From Alphaproteobacteria bacterium (GTDB lineage: Bacteria > Pseudomonadota > Alphaproteobacteria > Micavibrionales > Micavibrionaceae), in assembly GCA_030427385.1 (NCBI GenBank), contig JAUHWR010000001.1:992001-1056000 (forward strand): a stretch of DNA of 64,000 nt, in the 5' to 3' direction. The notes below the pieces were generated by a model. That model ran no database searches and was not told the DNA's origin. It worked only from the letters and a program-made list of their open reading frames with translations. The number at the start of each line of letters is the position of its first letter. Position 1 is the first letter of the stretch. This document shows, piece by piece, positions 9,249 through 16,374 of the stretch. The position numbers and the translations under genes are program-made.

Positions 9249-9718
9249 GTTTCAGAACAAAAACATTAACAGGAATTACCGCCGCAGGAATAGCAGGAAG
9301 CGCGGCGTTTATTGCGCCTTGGGAAGGGTTGAAGACTACGCCATATTCCGATCTGGGGGGAGTCGCTACGGTATGTTTCGGAGAAACAAATGTTGAAATG
9401 CGTGAATATACCGAAGCGGAGTGTAAGGCAATGCTTCAAGAGAGTGTAGCAGGATATTACAACCATGTTGATGTAAGTGTGACCTATGACGTGCCATTAA
9501 GCACACAGATCGCTTTTACAAGTTTTGCATACAATGTTGGATTAGGCGCGTTTGATAGCTCTACACTGCTTAAAAAGGCAAACAGAGGAGATGTTCTAGG
9601 CGCGTGTAATGAACTAGAGCGATGGTCATATGTCGGACGCATGTGGATTAAAGGGTTGAACAATAGACGCAAGGCAGAATACGCACTTTGTGTTGCGGAT
9701 TTGGAGATAAAGACATGA
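9245..9718 (+). CDS. Phage endolysin (GH24 lysozyme) with signal-arrest-release N-terminus
   Basis: A 157-aa peptidoglycan hydrolase of the lambdoid/P21 lysozyme family. The catalytic triad has the family spacing: E27, D36 and T42 (WEGLKTTPYSD then LGGVATVCFG). Residues 8-25 are a weak Gly/Ala-rich hydrophobic segment (TGITAAGIAGSAAFIA), typical of signal-arrest-release lysozymes, which are exported by the host Sec system and released when the membrane depolarises. The C-terminal signature AFTSFAYNVGLGAF ... RRKAEYALC is conserved. A start with ATGA overlap couples it to the receiver gene. Confidence 0.93.
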   Translation: MSFRTKTLTGITAAGIAGSAAFIAPWEGLKTTPYSDLGGVATVCFGETNVEMREYTEAECKAMLQESVAGYYNHVDVSVTYDVPLSTQIAFTSFAYNVGLGAFDSSTLLKKANRGDVLGACNELERWSYVGRMWIKGLNNRRKAEYALCVADLEIKT

Positions 9719-9936
9719 AATATTTAATTCTATTAACGCCGCTTCTTATGGCTTTCACGATATGCGAAAAGTCCGAGCATGAATTTGTAAGTCAGAAAAT
9801 TGTGGAGGCAGTGGCAGAGAAAAAAGGATGGTGTGACCGTCCAATTCCAAAGCCAAAAAAGAGCGAAATTGTAATTTATTACACGCGCGATGAATCTGGT
9901 AATTGCACAATTCCAAACGCAATTCAGGGGGAATAA
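9715..9936 (+). CDS. Small exported phage protein in lysis cassette
   Basis: A 73-aa product from the ATG that overlaps the endolysin stop (ATGA); an upstream in-frame start at 9688 would run inside the endolysin and is less likely. The first ~17 residues (KYLILLTPLLMAFTIC) are a signal-like hydrophobic stretch. The following C does not have a good lipobox. The mature part is small, basic and contains three cysteines. Function unknown. Confidence 0.5.
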   Translation: MKYLILLTPLLMAFTICEKSEHEFVSQKIVEAVAEKKGWCDRPIPKPKKSEIVIYYTRDESGNCTIPNAIQGE

Positions 9937-9939
9937 TGG

Positions 9940-10143
9940 ATGAGAATGGAATTGATTGTCCTGATTGTGATTTGTGTCTCGTTTGTTGCCGTATACGCGA
10001 AAGGGCGGAGCGACTGCGCGATAAAGACAAAGATAATAACATTGGAAAAAATCGTAACGATAAAGGAAAAGCAAAATGAAGTACGCAATAAGCGCCCTGA
10101 TGCTAACGGTGTTTCTAAGCGGTTGCGCGAACACTCCTTCTAA
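9940..10143 (+). CDS. Inner-membrane spanin (Rz-like)
   Basis: A 67-aa protein with one N-terminal membrane helix (ELIVLIVICVSFVAVYA) followed by a charged helix (ITLEKIVTIKEKQNEV) and the segment NKRPDANGVSKRLR, an arrangement seen in many small Rz-like i-spanins. The gene for a lipoprotein with a canonical lipobox (10076-10312) starts inside it in another frame, the classic Rz/Rz1 embedded arrangement. The pair would link inner and outer membrane and complete lysis after the endolysin acts. Confidence 0.75.
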   Translation: MRMELIVLIVICVSFVAVYAKGRSDCAIKTKIITLEKIVTIKEKQNEVRNKRPDANGVSKRLREHSF

Positions 10144-10312
10144 TCCTAATGCGCTGATACTGCCTGATATAGTCGAATACACACCTGATATTCAGGATAA
10201 AGCCGCAAGTGAAATAGAATTGAATTATTGCCCGATTTTATCGGGTTTTTTTATGCCTGATTACAGCGTGATGCGTGATCAAACAAGAGTTGCAAAAGGA
10301 GAATTAAAGTAA
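10076..10312 (+). CDS. Outer-membrane spanin lipoprotein (Rz1-like)
   Basis: A 78-aa lipoprotein. The signal peptide is followed by the lipobox LSGC (Cys17), so the mature protein would be lipid-anchored in the outer membrane. A Pro/Asn-rich stretch follows (ANTPSNPNA). The gene starts inside the Rz-like gene in a different frame (68-bp overlap). AAAGGAAAAG upstream of the ATG provides a ribosome site. The 3' third contains a strong terminator-like hairpin (10231-10252). Its TAA overlaps the ATG of the next gene. The protein is longer at the C-terminus than minimal Rz1 proteins. Confidence 0.78.
   Translation: MKYAISALMLTVFLSGCANTPSNPNALILPDIVEYTPDIQDKAASEIELNYCPILSGFFMPDYSVMRDQTRVAKGELK
10231..10252 (+). 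terminator. Terminator-like hairpin inside the Rz1 coding sequence
   Basis: CCCGAT-TTT-ATCGGG forms a perfect 6-bp GC-rich stem with a 3-nt loop, followed at once by seven T. It is the form of an intrinsic terminator, yet it lies within the Rz1-like reading frame, upstream of the spike genes. It could attenuate transcription between lysis and spike genes. Confidence 0.55.
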
Positions 10313-10809
10313 TGGCTGATAGTAAAATAAGCGCCTTAACCGATGGCGGGGCTGTTCAAGATACGGATGAATTTATTATCCGAAGAACAACTGGAAATAA
10401 CAAGATAACAGGCGATGAAATTAAGCTTAAAGCTGAATCTGCGCCTGAATTATCCGCAAATTTAAAGGGCGGCGGTTTTTACGCTGAAAATGCAAAAGTA
10501 AAAATTACAGAGCATACAGGCACGACATACACTTTTCTTGCCACAGATACAGGCGGCGTTCATTTATTTAATAATTCGAGTGCCATCACTGTCACATTGC
10601 CGAATGATCTGGCTGTGGGTTTTGTTGTTGATTGCAGGCAAACAGGGATAGGTGACGTCTCTTTCACAGCCGAAGCGGGTGGCTCTCTTGTAAATATTGA
10701 CGATCAAGACACGCTTTCAGGGCAATACGCAGCGGCTTCAATAACAGTTTTAACTAATTCGGACGATGAGTCCGCAGAATATCATCTCGTCGGTCAAACA
10801 AAGGAATAA
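10312..10809 (+). CDS. Phage tail fibre/spike N-terminal-type protein
   Basis: The 165-aa protein starts on the last base of the Rz1 stop (TAATG). The N-terminus ADSKISALTDGGAVQDTDEF resembles the virion-binding starts of many phage tail fibres and spikes. The remainder is beta-rich and Gly/Thr-rich (TGGVHLFNNSSAITV). It lies 3 bp before the large SGNH spike. It may be an adaptor or a short fibre that carries the 919-aa spike; this is inferred from order. Confidence 0.55.
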   Translation: MADSKISALTDGGAVQDTDEFIIRRTTGNNKITGDEIKLKAESAPELSANLKGGGFYAENAKVKITEHTGTTYTFLATDTGGVHLFNNSSAITVTLPNDLAVGFVVDCRQTGIGDVSFTAEAGGSLVNIDDQDTLSGQYAAASITVLTNSDDESAEYHLVGQTKE

Positions 10810-10812
10810 AAT

Positions 10813-13572
10813 ATGCTAATAAATATTAATAATTTAAGTATGGCAGGACAGCGCGGCGGCGGTATCTCTGCGCCTTCCGTTGTATCAGAAAACCTTCAAG
10901 CGCATTATAAGCCGGAGGACAGGTCAACCCTTATAGGGACAGCGCCCGCAATTACGGGATTGTCCGATAAAACAGCCAATGGCTATGATGCCACCCTAAC
11001 CTCAAACTGGGCGCAATTAACCCATGCCGATAAGGGCAGTCATATGTTGCGTGTTGCCTATGATGCATCGAGCAAGCTAGATACAGGCACAGGCACATTT
11101 GGCGATACGTCATTATTTGCCGATGCGGGGGATGCCTTTACCATTTTCTGCGTGGGTACGTATAACGGTAATGGCACGATCTTATCTAAAACCAGTAGCG
11201 CCTTTGGGAATAAACAACTGTTATGCACCTATGAAAGCGGAGAGATTAAAGTCGGCGTGCGCGGCGGGACGACGACGACATTTGTCACAGGCGTAAGCGA
11301 TACACTAACCGCGATTGCTCTGCATTGGGATGGATCGGCATTCACAGCCAGTTACATAAAAGACGGCGAAAGCACATGGACAGATACCACGATTACAATC
11401 GGGGCGCAGTCTGCCGAAGCGGTGAATTTAATATTTGGCTCTCATACAGCCGGTACAAGCTTTCAAATCGAAGGCGAATATGGCGAGATGATGATTTATG
11501 ATGCCGCCTTAACCAGCGAGCAAATGACCCAGATGGCAACCTACATTGCCGCCAATTGGACAAATAAACAATATGACTTCAAAGCGGTTCTATTAGGGGA
11601 TTCTATCGCCCAAGGAATATGGGACGCGCAAGCGGATAGCTCCGCTATGGATTTGGATGTTGCCTTTGCGATTGATGCGAGCGCCTATGTTGAAACAGCA
11701 GAGGAAGGCACAAACGGCGATACCGCGGAAGATTTACGCGATGCCATTGATACGATTTTATCCGGGCATAGCGTCGAAGCCTATCCGACATACTTTATCG
11801 GGCATATCGGCACGAATAACGTCACACAAACCCGCCCTTACTTTGATCCAAATGGAAATGCGAGTGATTTGATTGACGGCTTTGCCGATGATCTGGATTA
11901 TATATTTAATGCCATTACAACGGCGGGTCATAAAATGTTCTTCGGACAAATTCCCTTCTATGACCGCCCTTTACCGGATCCCGAAACAGGCGATAAAGAC
12001 GGCACATGTGTGCGCTTCCAATATTTGGGATCACGCCCCTATAATGAAAATATTATCACGCCATGGCTTGCAGAAAACACCCCCGAATATTGCCATGCGG
12101 ACGGCACACCCTACTTGCAAAACTATGAACTTACCTATGATAGCGACATCATTAGCGATGATGGTATTCACCCAAGCTTTGCGGGATATCAAACTTATTA
12201 CCGCTATATGACGAATGTGGTCGGGAATGTGCTTAAAAATAATACCGCGCCAACACAGCTTGATGAAATTCCGCTATTATGGACACCTGCCGATTCTCAA
12301 TATACGAAGCTTTGGTTAGAAGCTAAAGATGATTATGTAGATGGCACTACGGTGGAATTATGGGATGGGCTTGTAGTCTCAAACGATGGTACGGCGGCAG
12401 GTGCGGATAGGCCATCGTTTAACGCAACTGGATTTGATGGCAGTTTAGGAGCTGTAGATTTCACAACTTCAAATGCTATTACCCTAGATACGAGCGTAAC
12501 GCATTCAACACATACAATTGTATCTCTCGCGGAAGTCAATGATAGCGTTACGCAGAAAACCATTTCTGGCGGAACTAATAACTCTATCCATTTTCATATT
12601 GATGGTAATGAAAAGCTACGGGTTACACAGCAAGCCGTAGCACAAAGAGCGATTAGCTCGGCAAGCATTCCGATTGATACACCAACTTTACTAGGGCTTC
12701 AAACTAAAAATTTAAATACAGGCGTAAGGCTTTTGATTAATGCTGAGGTCGATGGTGATTATGATGGAACGACTGGATTTAGTCAATCTACAACGACAAT
12801 CGGTAATATAGGCACTAAAAACATTGGTTTCAACGGTGGGATGCACAGCATAGGAATTATGAACACTGAGTCTGTAGACTTACGTCAAGCCATGGAAGGC
12901 TACTTCGCCCATGACGCGGGATATGAGGCGTTGTTGCCAGTCGATCACCCTTATAAATCCACGCCGCCTATCGTTCAAACAAATACTTTTTTTGTAGCAG
13001 ATGGGAACTCCATCACAGCGACTCAAGTAATCGGTGCATGGCCTTTAAGAGTAGCAGAGGACGCCCGTGCGTTAGGTATAACAATGACTAATTTCGCGGT
13101 ATCAGGGCAACATACTCAACACATGATTGATGATGGTGTAGCGCAGATTGATGCAGTATTGAGTGGGTCAAAGCCTAATGTACTGGCGGCTATGGAAATT
13201 AGGAATGATCTGTTTATCAATGTTGATACAGCAAGAGCGGCAGTGGATCGCTTCTGGACGTACTGCGATGCCAGACGTTCTGCTGGATGGACAGTGGTGG
13301 CTATCATTCCTCTCAATAGTATTATTGTTGGAAGCACTACATCGGGACTATCTTCGGCGGAATTTGAAGCCGAGCTTGCCGAGGTTGAAACATTGATGTT
13401 AGATGAATGGGAAGACCATGCTGATTATATCGTCAACCCAAGAGATCGTGCGGAGTTATCAGATATGACAGACACGGATTACTCGACGGACGGTACGCAT
13501 TTGACAGAATTAGGTGAACGCATATTAGCAGACGTTCTAACACCTGTTATTGTGGCGGCGGGGGCGGTTTAA
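10813..13572 (+). CDS. Tail spike with two LamG-like and two SGNH hydrolase domains
   Basis: A 919-aa mosaic protein. Residues ~30-250 look like a LamG/concanavalin-type jelly roll. Residues ~255-480 are an SGNH/GDSL hydrolase: GDS at 262-264, the block GHIGTNN and D450-G-I-H453. Residues ~490-720 are a second lectin-like domain ending in VDHPYKSTPP, a common LamG-type ending. Residues ~725-919 are another SGNH domain with GNS in place of GDS (S733), RND, and D893-G-T-H896. SGNH spikes usually remove acetyl groups from surface polysaccharide. By eye, the second half (from about 12250) uses more A/T-ending codons than the first. A remnant of an alternative C-terminus follows directly. Confidence 0.85.
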   Translation: MLININNLSMAGQRGGGISAPSVVSENLQAHYKPEDRSTLIGTAPAITGLSDKTANGYDATLTSNWAQLTHADKGSHMLRVAYDASSKLDTGTGTFGDTSLFADAGDAFTIFCVGTYNGNGTILSKTSSAFGNKQLLCTYESGEIKVGVRGGTTTTFVTGVSDTLTAIALHWDGSAFTASYIKDGESTWTDTTITIGAQSAEAVNLIFGSHTAGTSFQIEGEYGEMMIYDAALTSEQMTQMATYIAANWTNKQYDFKAVLLGDSIAQGIWDAQADSSAMDLDVAFAIDASAYVETAEEGTNGDTAEDLRDAIDTILSGHSVEAYPTYFIGHIGTNNVTQTRPYFDPNGNASDLIDGFADDLDYIFNAITTAGHKMFFGQIPFYDRPLPDPETGDKDGTCVRFQYLGSRPYNENIITPWLAENTPEYCHADGTPYLQNYELTYDSDIISDDGIHPSFAGYQTYYRYMTNVVGNVLKNNTAPTQLDEIPLLWTPADSQYTKLWLEAKDDYVDGTTVELWDGLVVSNDGTAAGADRPSFNATGFDGSLGAVDFTTSNAITLDTSVTHSTHTIVSLAEVNDSVTQKTISGGTNNSIHFHIDGNEKLRVTQQAVAQRAISSASIPIDTPTLLGLQTKNLNTGVRLLINAEVDGDYDGTTGFSQSTTTIGNIGTKNIGFNGGMHSIGIMNTESVDLRQAMEGYFAHDAGYEALLPVDHPYKSTPPIVQTNTFFVADGNSITATQVIGAWPLRVAEDARALGITMTNFAVSGQHTQHMIDDGVAQIDAVLSGSKPNVLAAMEIRNDLFINVDTARAAVDRFWTYCDARRSAGWTVVAIIPLNSIIVGSTTSGLSSAEFEAELAEVETLMLDEWEDHADYIVNPRDRAELSDMTDTDYSTDGTHLTELGERILADVLTPVIVAAGAV

Positions 13573-13725
13573 TCTCGGATATACTAGCCGATCCAAGGAC
13601 GGTTGATGAATTATCAGACGCAACGGATACGGAATATTATAGCGATGGTACGCACCCCACACAGGCGGGGCAAATTGCGTTGGCGGAATACATGCGTCCG
13701 ATTGTTTTAGGGGCGGTTTAATCTC
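13561..13725. repeat. 16-bp direct repeat flanking the displaced spike C-terminus
   Basis: The sequence GGGGCGGTTTAATCTC occurs at 13561-13576, over the stop codon of the spike gene, and again at 13710-13725, over the stop of the remnant. The copies are 149 bp apart. This fits recombination at a homologous 3' end. Confidence 0.8.
13572..13721 (+). pseudogene. Displaced C-terminal fragment of an SGNH tail spike
   Basis: Directly after the spike stop, in another frame, 49 codons plus TAA encode a second version of the spike's own ending. ILADPRTVDELSDATDTE and YYSDGTHPTQAGQIAL align with IVNPRDRAELSDMTDTD and YSTDGTHLTELGERIL of the intact gene, and both end in GAV. There is no start codon or ribosome site, so it is not an independent gene. 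It looks like the old C-terminus left behind after a tip exchange. It carries the DxxH catalytic motif of SGNH enzymes. Confidence 0.75.
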
Positions 13726-14074
13726 TGATGTCTACGAGGGCTTGTCTGGCTTTACTCGCACAGGTTTCGTAACTCTCATGACTGTTTTCGACCATCCAAT
13801 CCAAAGCCTTTTCCGCTATTTCAAGCTTGCGGGTGAGGTTTTGGTTTTCATCTGTAAGTGTAGCGTTCATTTCTCTTTCGCTCTCTATTGATTTTTCCAG
13901 ACTGTTTAGCCTAGATTCATTTAAAGAGTAGTCCTTTTTTTGGTAAAAACTTAATTGCTGATGAACACAATTTAACATTGTCTTTAATGAGCCAAATTGT
14001 TTTCTAAGTAAGGTATAATCATCGCTTGGTTTTGCATTTGGAAAAAAATCTTTCGGCATGTCGTTATCAGTCAT
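13718..14074 (-). CDS. Hypothetical phage protein, coiled coil
   Basis: This 118-aa protein is the last gene of a leftward operon facing the spike gene; its stop overlaps the end of the spike remnant. Residues ~50-100 are a strongly charged heptad-like helix (LEKSIESEREMNATLTDE). There is no membrane segment or signal peptide. The start ATG at 14072-14074 overlaps the stop of the upstream gene (ATGA). I recognise no family. Confidence 0.55.
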   Translation of the reverse strand: MTDNDMPKDFFPNAKPSDDYTLLRKQFGSLKTMLNCVHQQLSFYQKKDYSLNESRLNSLEKSIESEREMNATLTDENQNLTRKLEIAEKALDWMVENSHESYETCASKARQALVDIRD

Positions 14075-14256
14075 TCTAATTCTCCTGTAAAATACGATCT
14101 AACTTGTAAAAGACCATTATAAATTCCGTAGTCCAAGCCAGCGCCATAGCTATTCATTGCAATTTTGTTACTTTCTACAGCTTCTTGTTTGGCGAGTTCA
14201 ATTTCCTTATTTAACCATTCTCGAAATTTAATTTGTTCTTTCGTGTAGTTAGTCAT
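14071..14256 (-). CDS. Hypothetical small phage protein
   Basis: A 61-aa protein starting with MTNYTKEQIKFREWL. The frame is open up to a GTG at 14400, but that longer version would occupy the region that encodes a zinc finger in another frame. The ATG at 14256 overlaps the zinc-finger stop region and is the better start. The protein is helical and acidic (LNKEIELAKQEAVE) with a small C-terminal aromatic segment. Function unknown. Confidence 0.5.
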   Translation of the reverse strand: MTNYTKEQIKFREWLNKEIELAKQEAVESNKIAMNSYGAGLDYGIYNGLLQVRSYFTGELE

Positions 14257-14404
14257 AGGTTTTTCTTTCTCTGCAAGAGGATTTTGCATGGTTTTGGAGT
14301 TTAACTTTACTAAGAAAAGTGTTGCCACAACTCTTGCAACGAAACAGTTTAATCCTCTTTTGTTTCTTTGAAGGTATTGTGTACCTTTCAAAATATACAC
14401 TCAT
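14249..14404 (-). CDS. Small C2H2-like zinc-finger protein
   Basis: A 51-aa gene read in the frame alternative to the longer open frame. Its ATG overlaps the upstream stop (ATGA), and AGG lies just before it. It has basic flanks (PSKKQKRIKLF) around C23xxC26 in FRCKSCGNTF, then H39 and C44 in LQNHAKSSC, a CxxC-x12-HxxxxC spacing close to a classical C2H2/C2HC finger. This suggests DNA or RNA binding. The downstream gene starts 8 bp inside its 3' end. Being under 60 codons it is easy to miss. Supported by motif and coupling only. Confidence 0.6.
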   Translation of the reverse strand: MSVYFERYTIPSKKQKRIKLFRCKSCGNTFLSKVKLQNHAKSSCRERKTYD

Positions 14405-15327
14405 CCTATAATCTTTCTTTTGTGTTTTTTGAGTTCGTCGATTAATAGGTTTCTTCCCGCTGTTAGAGTTAGTTCCGTCGCGTTCATAAATTCATTTGGT
14501 TGACGTTTAAACCCCTCCAAATCAAGTGTCTCAAAGACAGGTGAAATATCACCGTTTTCATTTATTCTATAGGGTGGTTTATAACTAAGGGCGGTGCCAT
14601 AAGTATTCCCTAATGCCGCGCGCTTTATAGTTGAAACGTTTTGTTCAAAAAGACCATAAAATATATTTTTATTACCATATGGCAACATTTTATAAACTAA
14701 TTGCAGTGCTTTAGCTTGATCTTCACTCATAGTAGAATTATGATTCTTACTACCCATTAATACAGTGCCATGATTTTTTTTATGGCTTTCATTTTCTAAA
14801 TAAGAACAAATTTTTAAATTTTCCAATTTATTATTTGCTCTATTTCCATCTAAATGTGCAACACAATATCTTTTTGGAATATCGCCAATAAAATTTTCTG
14901 CCACAATCCTATGTATTAACTTTCTTTTTTTGTCCAAACAAATTGCCTGATACCCATTTTGTTTTTGAGGCTTTAGATATTTTCCTCTTTTTCCCTTTAA
15001 GTTACCTAAATTGCTTATTTGATAATCATTAAAACCCTTTATTGGCAACCATACCTCCAACGCATCTTTGTTTACATCTCCCTTATCAATGTTTACAAAG
15101 TCGGCGGGTTTGTTTACATCACTCTGCGGGGCGCGGGTGTTCCATTTTTCCAGTAACTCTAGAAAACCTTTTTCCTTATCAACTAAACCTCCCCGAACAT
15201 AAACTACTAACTCACAATCACGATTAAGACACATAAACTGCCAAGGAGCTTTTTCAAAGTAACGCTGTACGGTGCGCTGTCCACAAAACGGACATGGCTT
15301 TAATTCTTCAATCGGTGGGTTATTCAT
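14401..15327 (-). CDS. Lar-like zinc finger fused to NUMOD4-HNH endonuclease
   Basis: A 308-aa fusion. Residues ~8-70 match the small Lar-like zinc-finger proteins common in phages: LKPCPFCGQRTV, a second Cys pair in FMCLNRDCELV and ending WNTRAP. Residues ~92-115 match NUMOD4 (EVWLPIKGFNDYQISNLGNLK), followed by an HNH_3-type core with VAHLDGNRANNKLENLKI (H, N, N). A helical DNA-binding-like part (~195-240) follows. The last ~60 residues look unrelated to homing enzymes. The arrangement suggests an HNH homing endonuclease settled in-frame inside a Lar-like phage gene. Whether the zinc finger alleviates host restriction is unknown. Confidence 0.75.
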   Translation of the reverse strand: MNNPPIEELKPCPFCGQRTVQRYFEKAPWQFMCLNRDCELVVYVRGGLVDKEKGFLELLEKWNTRAPQSDVNKPADFVNIDKGDVNKDALEVWLPIKGFNDYQISNLGNLKGKRGKYLKPQKQNGYQAICLDKKRKLIHRIVAENFIGDIPKRYCVAHLDGNRANNKLENLKICSYLENESHKKNHGTVLMGSKNHNSTMSEDQAKALQLVYKMLPYGNKNIFYGLFEQNVSTIKRAALGNTYGTALSYKPPYRINENGDISPVFETLDLEGFKRQPNEFMNATELTLTAGRNLLIDELKKHKRKIIG

Positions 15328-15674
15328 AAAAACCTCCGTTCACTATAAGGCGCATCAATATAAGGATTTTGGCAAGAAATCTCTTTTTCTTTTAACATTT
15401 CGCAAAAATCCATCAATTCCCGCCGATCTTTAAATTTAAATTCATACCATTTAGAAAACCCGCCGCGTAAGTTTGTTGCGACAACAATCCGCGTATTTCC
15501 ATTGAACGTAGGGGATATGTCTTGAATTTCAGCGGTTGCGTCCTGCCATGTTTTTTCCATACGCTGATAACGGTTGTTTGATTCAGATATTTTATTCAAA
15601 CAATCAAGTATTTGGCTTTCATTTTTAGAAATGCCAAGCCATCTTTTAATTTTGTTTTTTATGCCTAAATTCAT
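15324..15674 (-). CDS. Hypothetical phage protein
   Basis: A 116-aa soluble protein whose stop overlaps the start of the HNH fusion gene. The N-terminus is basic (GIKNKIKRWLGI), followed by a helical segment. The C-terminal half looks alpha/beta (TRIVVATNLRGGFSKWYEF, RRELMDFCEML). No family recognised. It belongs to the leftward early operon of the prophage by strand and tight spacing. Confidence 0.5.
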   Translation of the reverse strand: MNLGIKNKIKRWLGISKNESQILDCLNKISESNNRYQRMEKTWQDATAEIQDISPTFNGNTRIVVATNLRGGFSKWYEFKFKDRRELMDFCEMLKEKEISCQNPYIDAPYSERRFL

Positions 15675-15856
15675 ATCATCTCACTTTCTGTCTTTTCACA
15701 TACAGAGATACTAAAATTATTATCAAATTTAGCACTTGAACTGACATTACATACCGTTGGAGATTGACCATCCTTAAATAGTTCATTGTCAAAATAATAT
15801 TGAACTATTTTTTTCATGGTATTTTCATTAAAATTTAAACTATTACTTCCTTGCAT
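15671..15856 (-). CDS. Hypothetical small phage protein
   Basis: A 61-aa protein with start ATG at 15854-15856 and a 4-bp overlap with the next gene (ATGA). The composition is Asn/Ser-rich (NSLNFNENTMKK, SSSAKFDNNFSI). No motif or membrane segment is recognised. Overlapping spacing is the main reason to accept it. Confidence 0.4.
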   Translation of the reverse strand: MQGSNSLNFNENTMKKIVQYYFDNELFKDGQSPTVCNVSSSAKFDNNFSISVCEKTESEMI

Positions 15857-16175
15857 AATCTCTCACTTTCTGCCCGAAGGCGTTTATTAAAGGATGGGTC
15901 GGGTTTATAGTCTAGCTTCACCCCGATTTCATAGACTGCGTTAAGTCCCGGCTTTCAACGGCTCTGATATCGCCCATCCATATAAAACCTGCGTACAGGG
16001 CTTATAAAGAGGGGTTGGAATATGGCGGGAATCGAACCCGCGTCTTTCATGCTATTAAACCGCTAAATCTAATTACGCATGAACGCTTCTCCATAATCAG
16101 CTTGTACTTCGCCTCATAAATCCAAAACTACATATCCCACAAATACCCACCCGAAGATGGGTATAAATTGATGGG
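15857..16175. other. Mostly non-coding stretch in prophage
   Basis: Between the small genes, this 319-bp stretch holds the tRNA-like element (16018-16098) and a 28-codon GTG frame at 15835-15921 on the - strand (VKLDYKPDPSFNKRLRAE) that overlaps the next gene. The latter looks protein-like but is too short to call. I see nothing else. Confidence 0.4.
16018..16098 (-). other. tRNA-like element (T-arm and acceptor, no normal D-arm)
   Basis: On the - strand, GCGGG-TTCGATT-CCCGC (16041-16025) is a perfect T-arm. The next seven bases pair 6 of 7 with GATTATG at 16098-16092, like an acceptor stem. Between them, TTCATGC (16083-16077) pairs fully with GCATGAA (16052-16046) around a 24-nt loop, where a 7-nt anticodon loop would be expected. 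No D-arm can be drawn. It may be a decayed phage tRNA or a tRNA mimic; it is not a standard tRNA. Confidence 0.4.
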
Positions 16176-16331
16176 TTAGTCTGCATAATCATTAGCAATT
16201 TTAATGCAAATTTCGATCATGCGATTTCTCGCTTCTTCTTCTTCTTCTGATAAATCGTCGTCCATATAATCACGGCAATCTTTTAAATCACCCAGTGTAT
16301 TTCTAAACATACAATATGACATGTTAGCCAT
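16176..16331 (-). CDS. Small conserved-looking phage protein
   Basis: A 51-aa gene with a clear ribosome site (GAAAGGAAG upstream of the ATG at 16331). It begins MANMSYCMFRNTLGDLKDC, continues with an acidic stretch (DDDLSEEEEEARNR) and ends with MIEICIKIANDYAD. Short proteins with this start (MSYC.F.NTL.DL.DC) are, from memory, common in phages of Proteobacteria with unknown role. It is shorter than usual ORF cut-offs but has good start signals. Confidence 0.65.
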   Translation of the reverse strand: MANMSYCMFRNTLGDLKDCRDYMDDDLSEEEEEARNRMIEICIKIANDYAD

Positions 16332-16374
16332 TTTTCTTCCTTTCGTTGTGCCTTTCGGCGGTTAAATTGATGGG

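Noticed and set aside
14071-14400. Long form of the small gene, with GTG start at 14400
   Set aside because: The first 48 codons overlap the zinc-finger frame, and the internal ATG at 14256 has better coupling.
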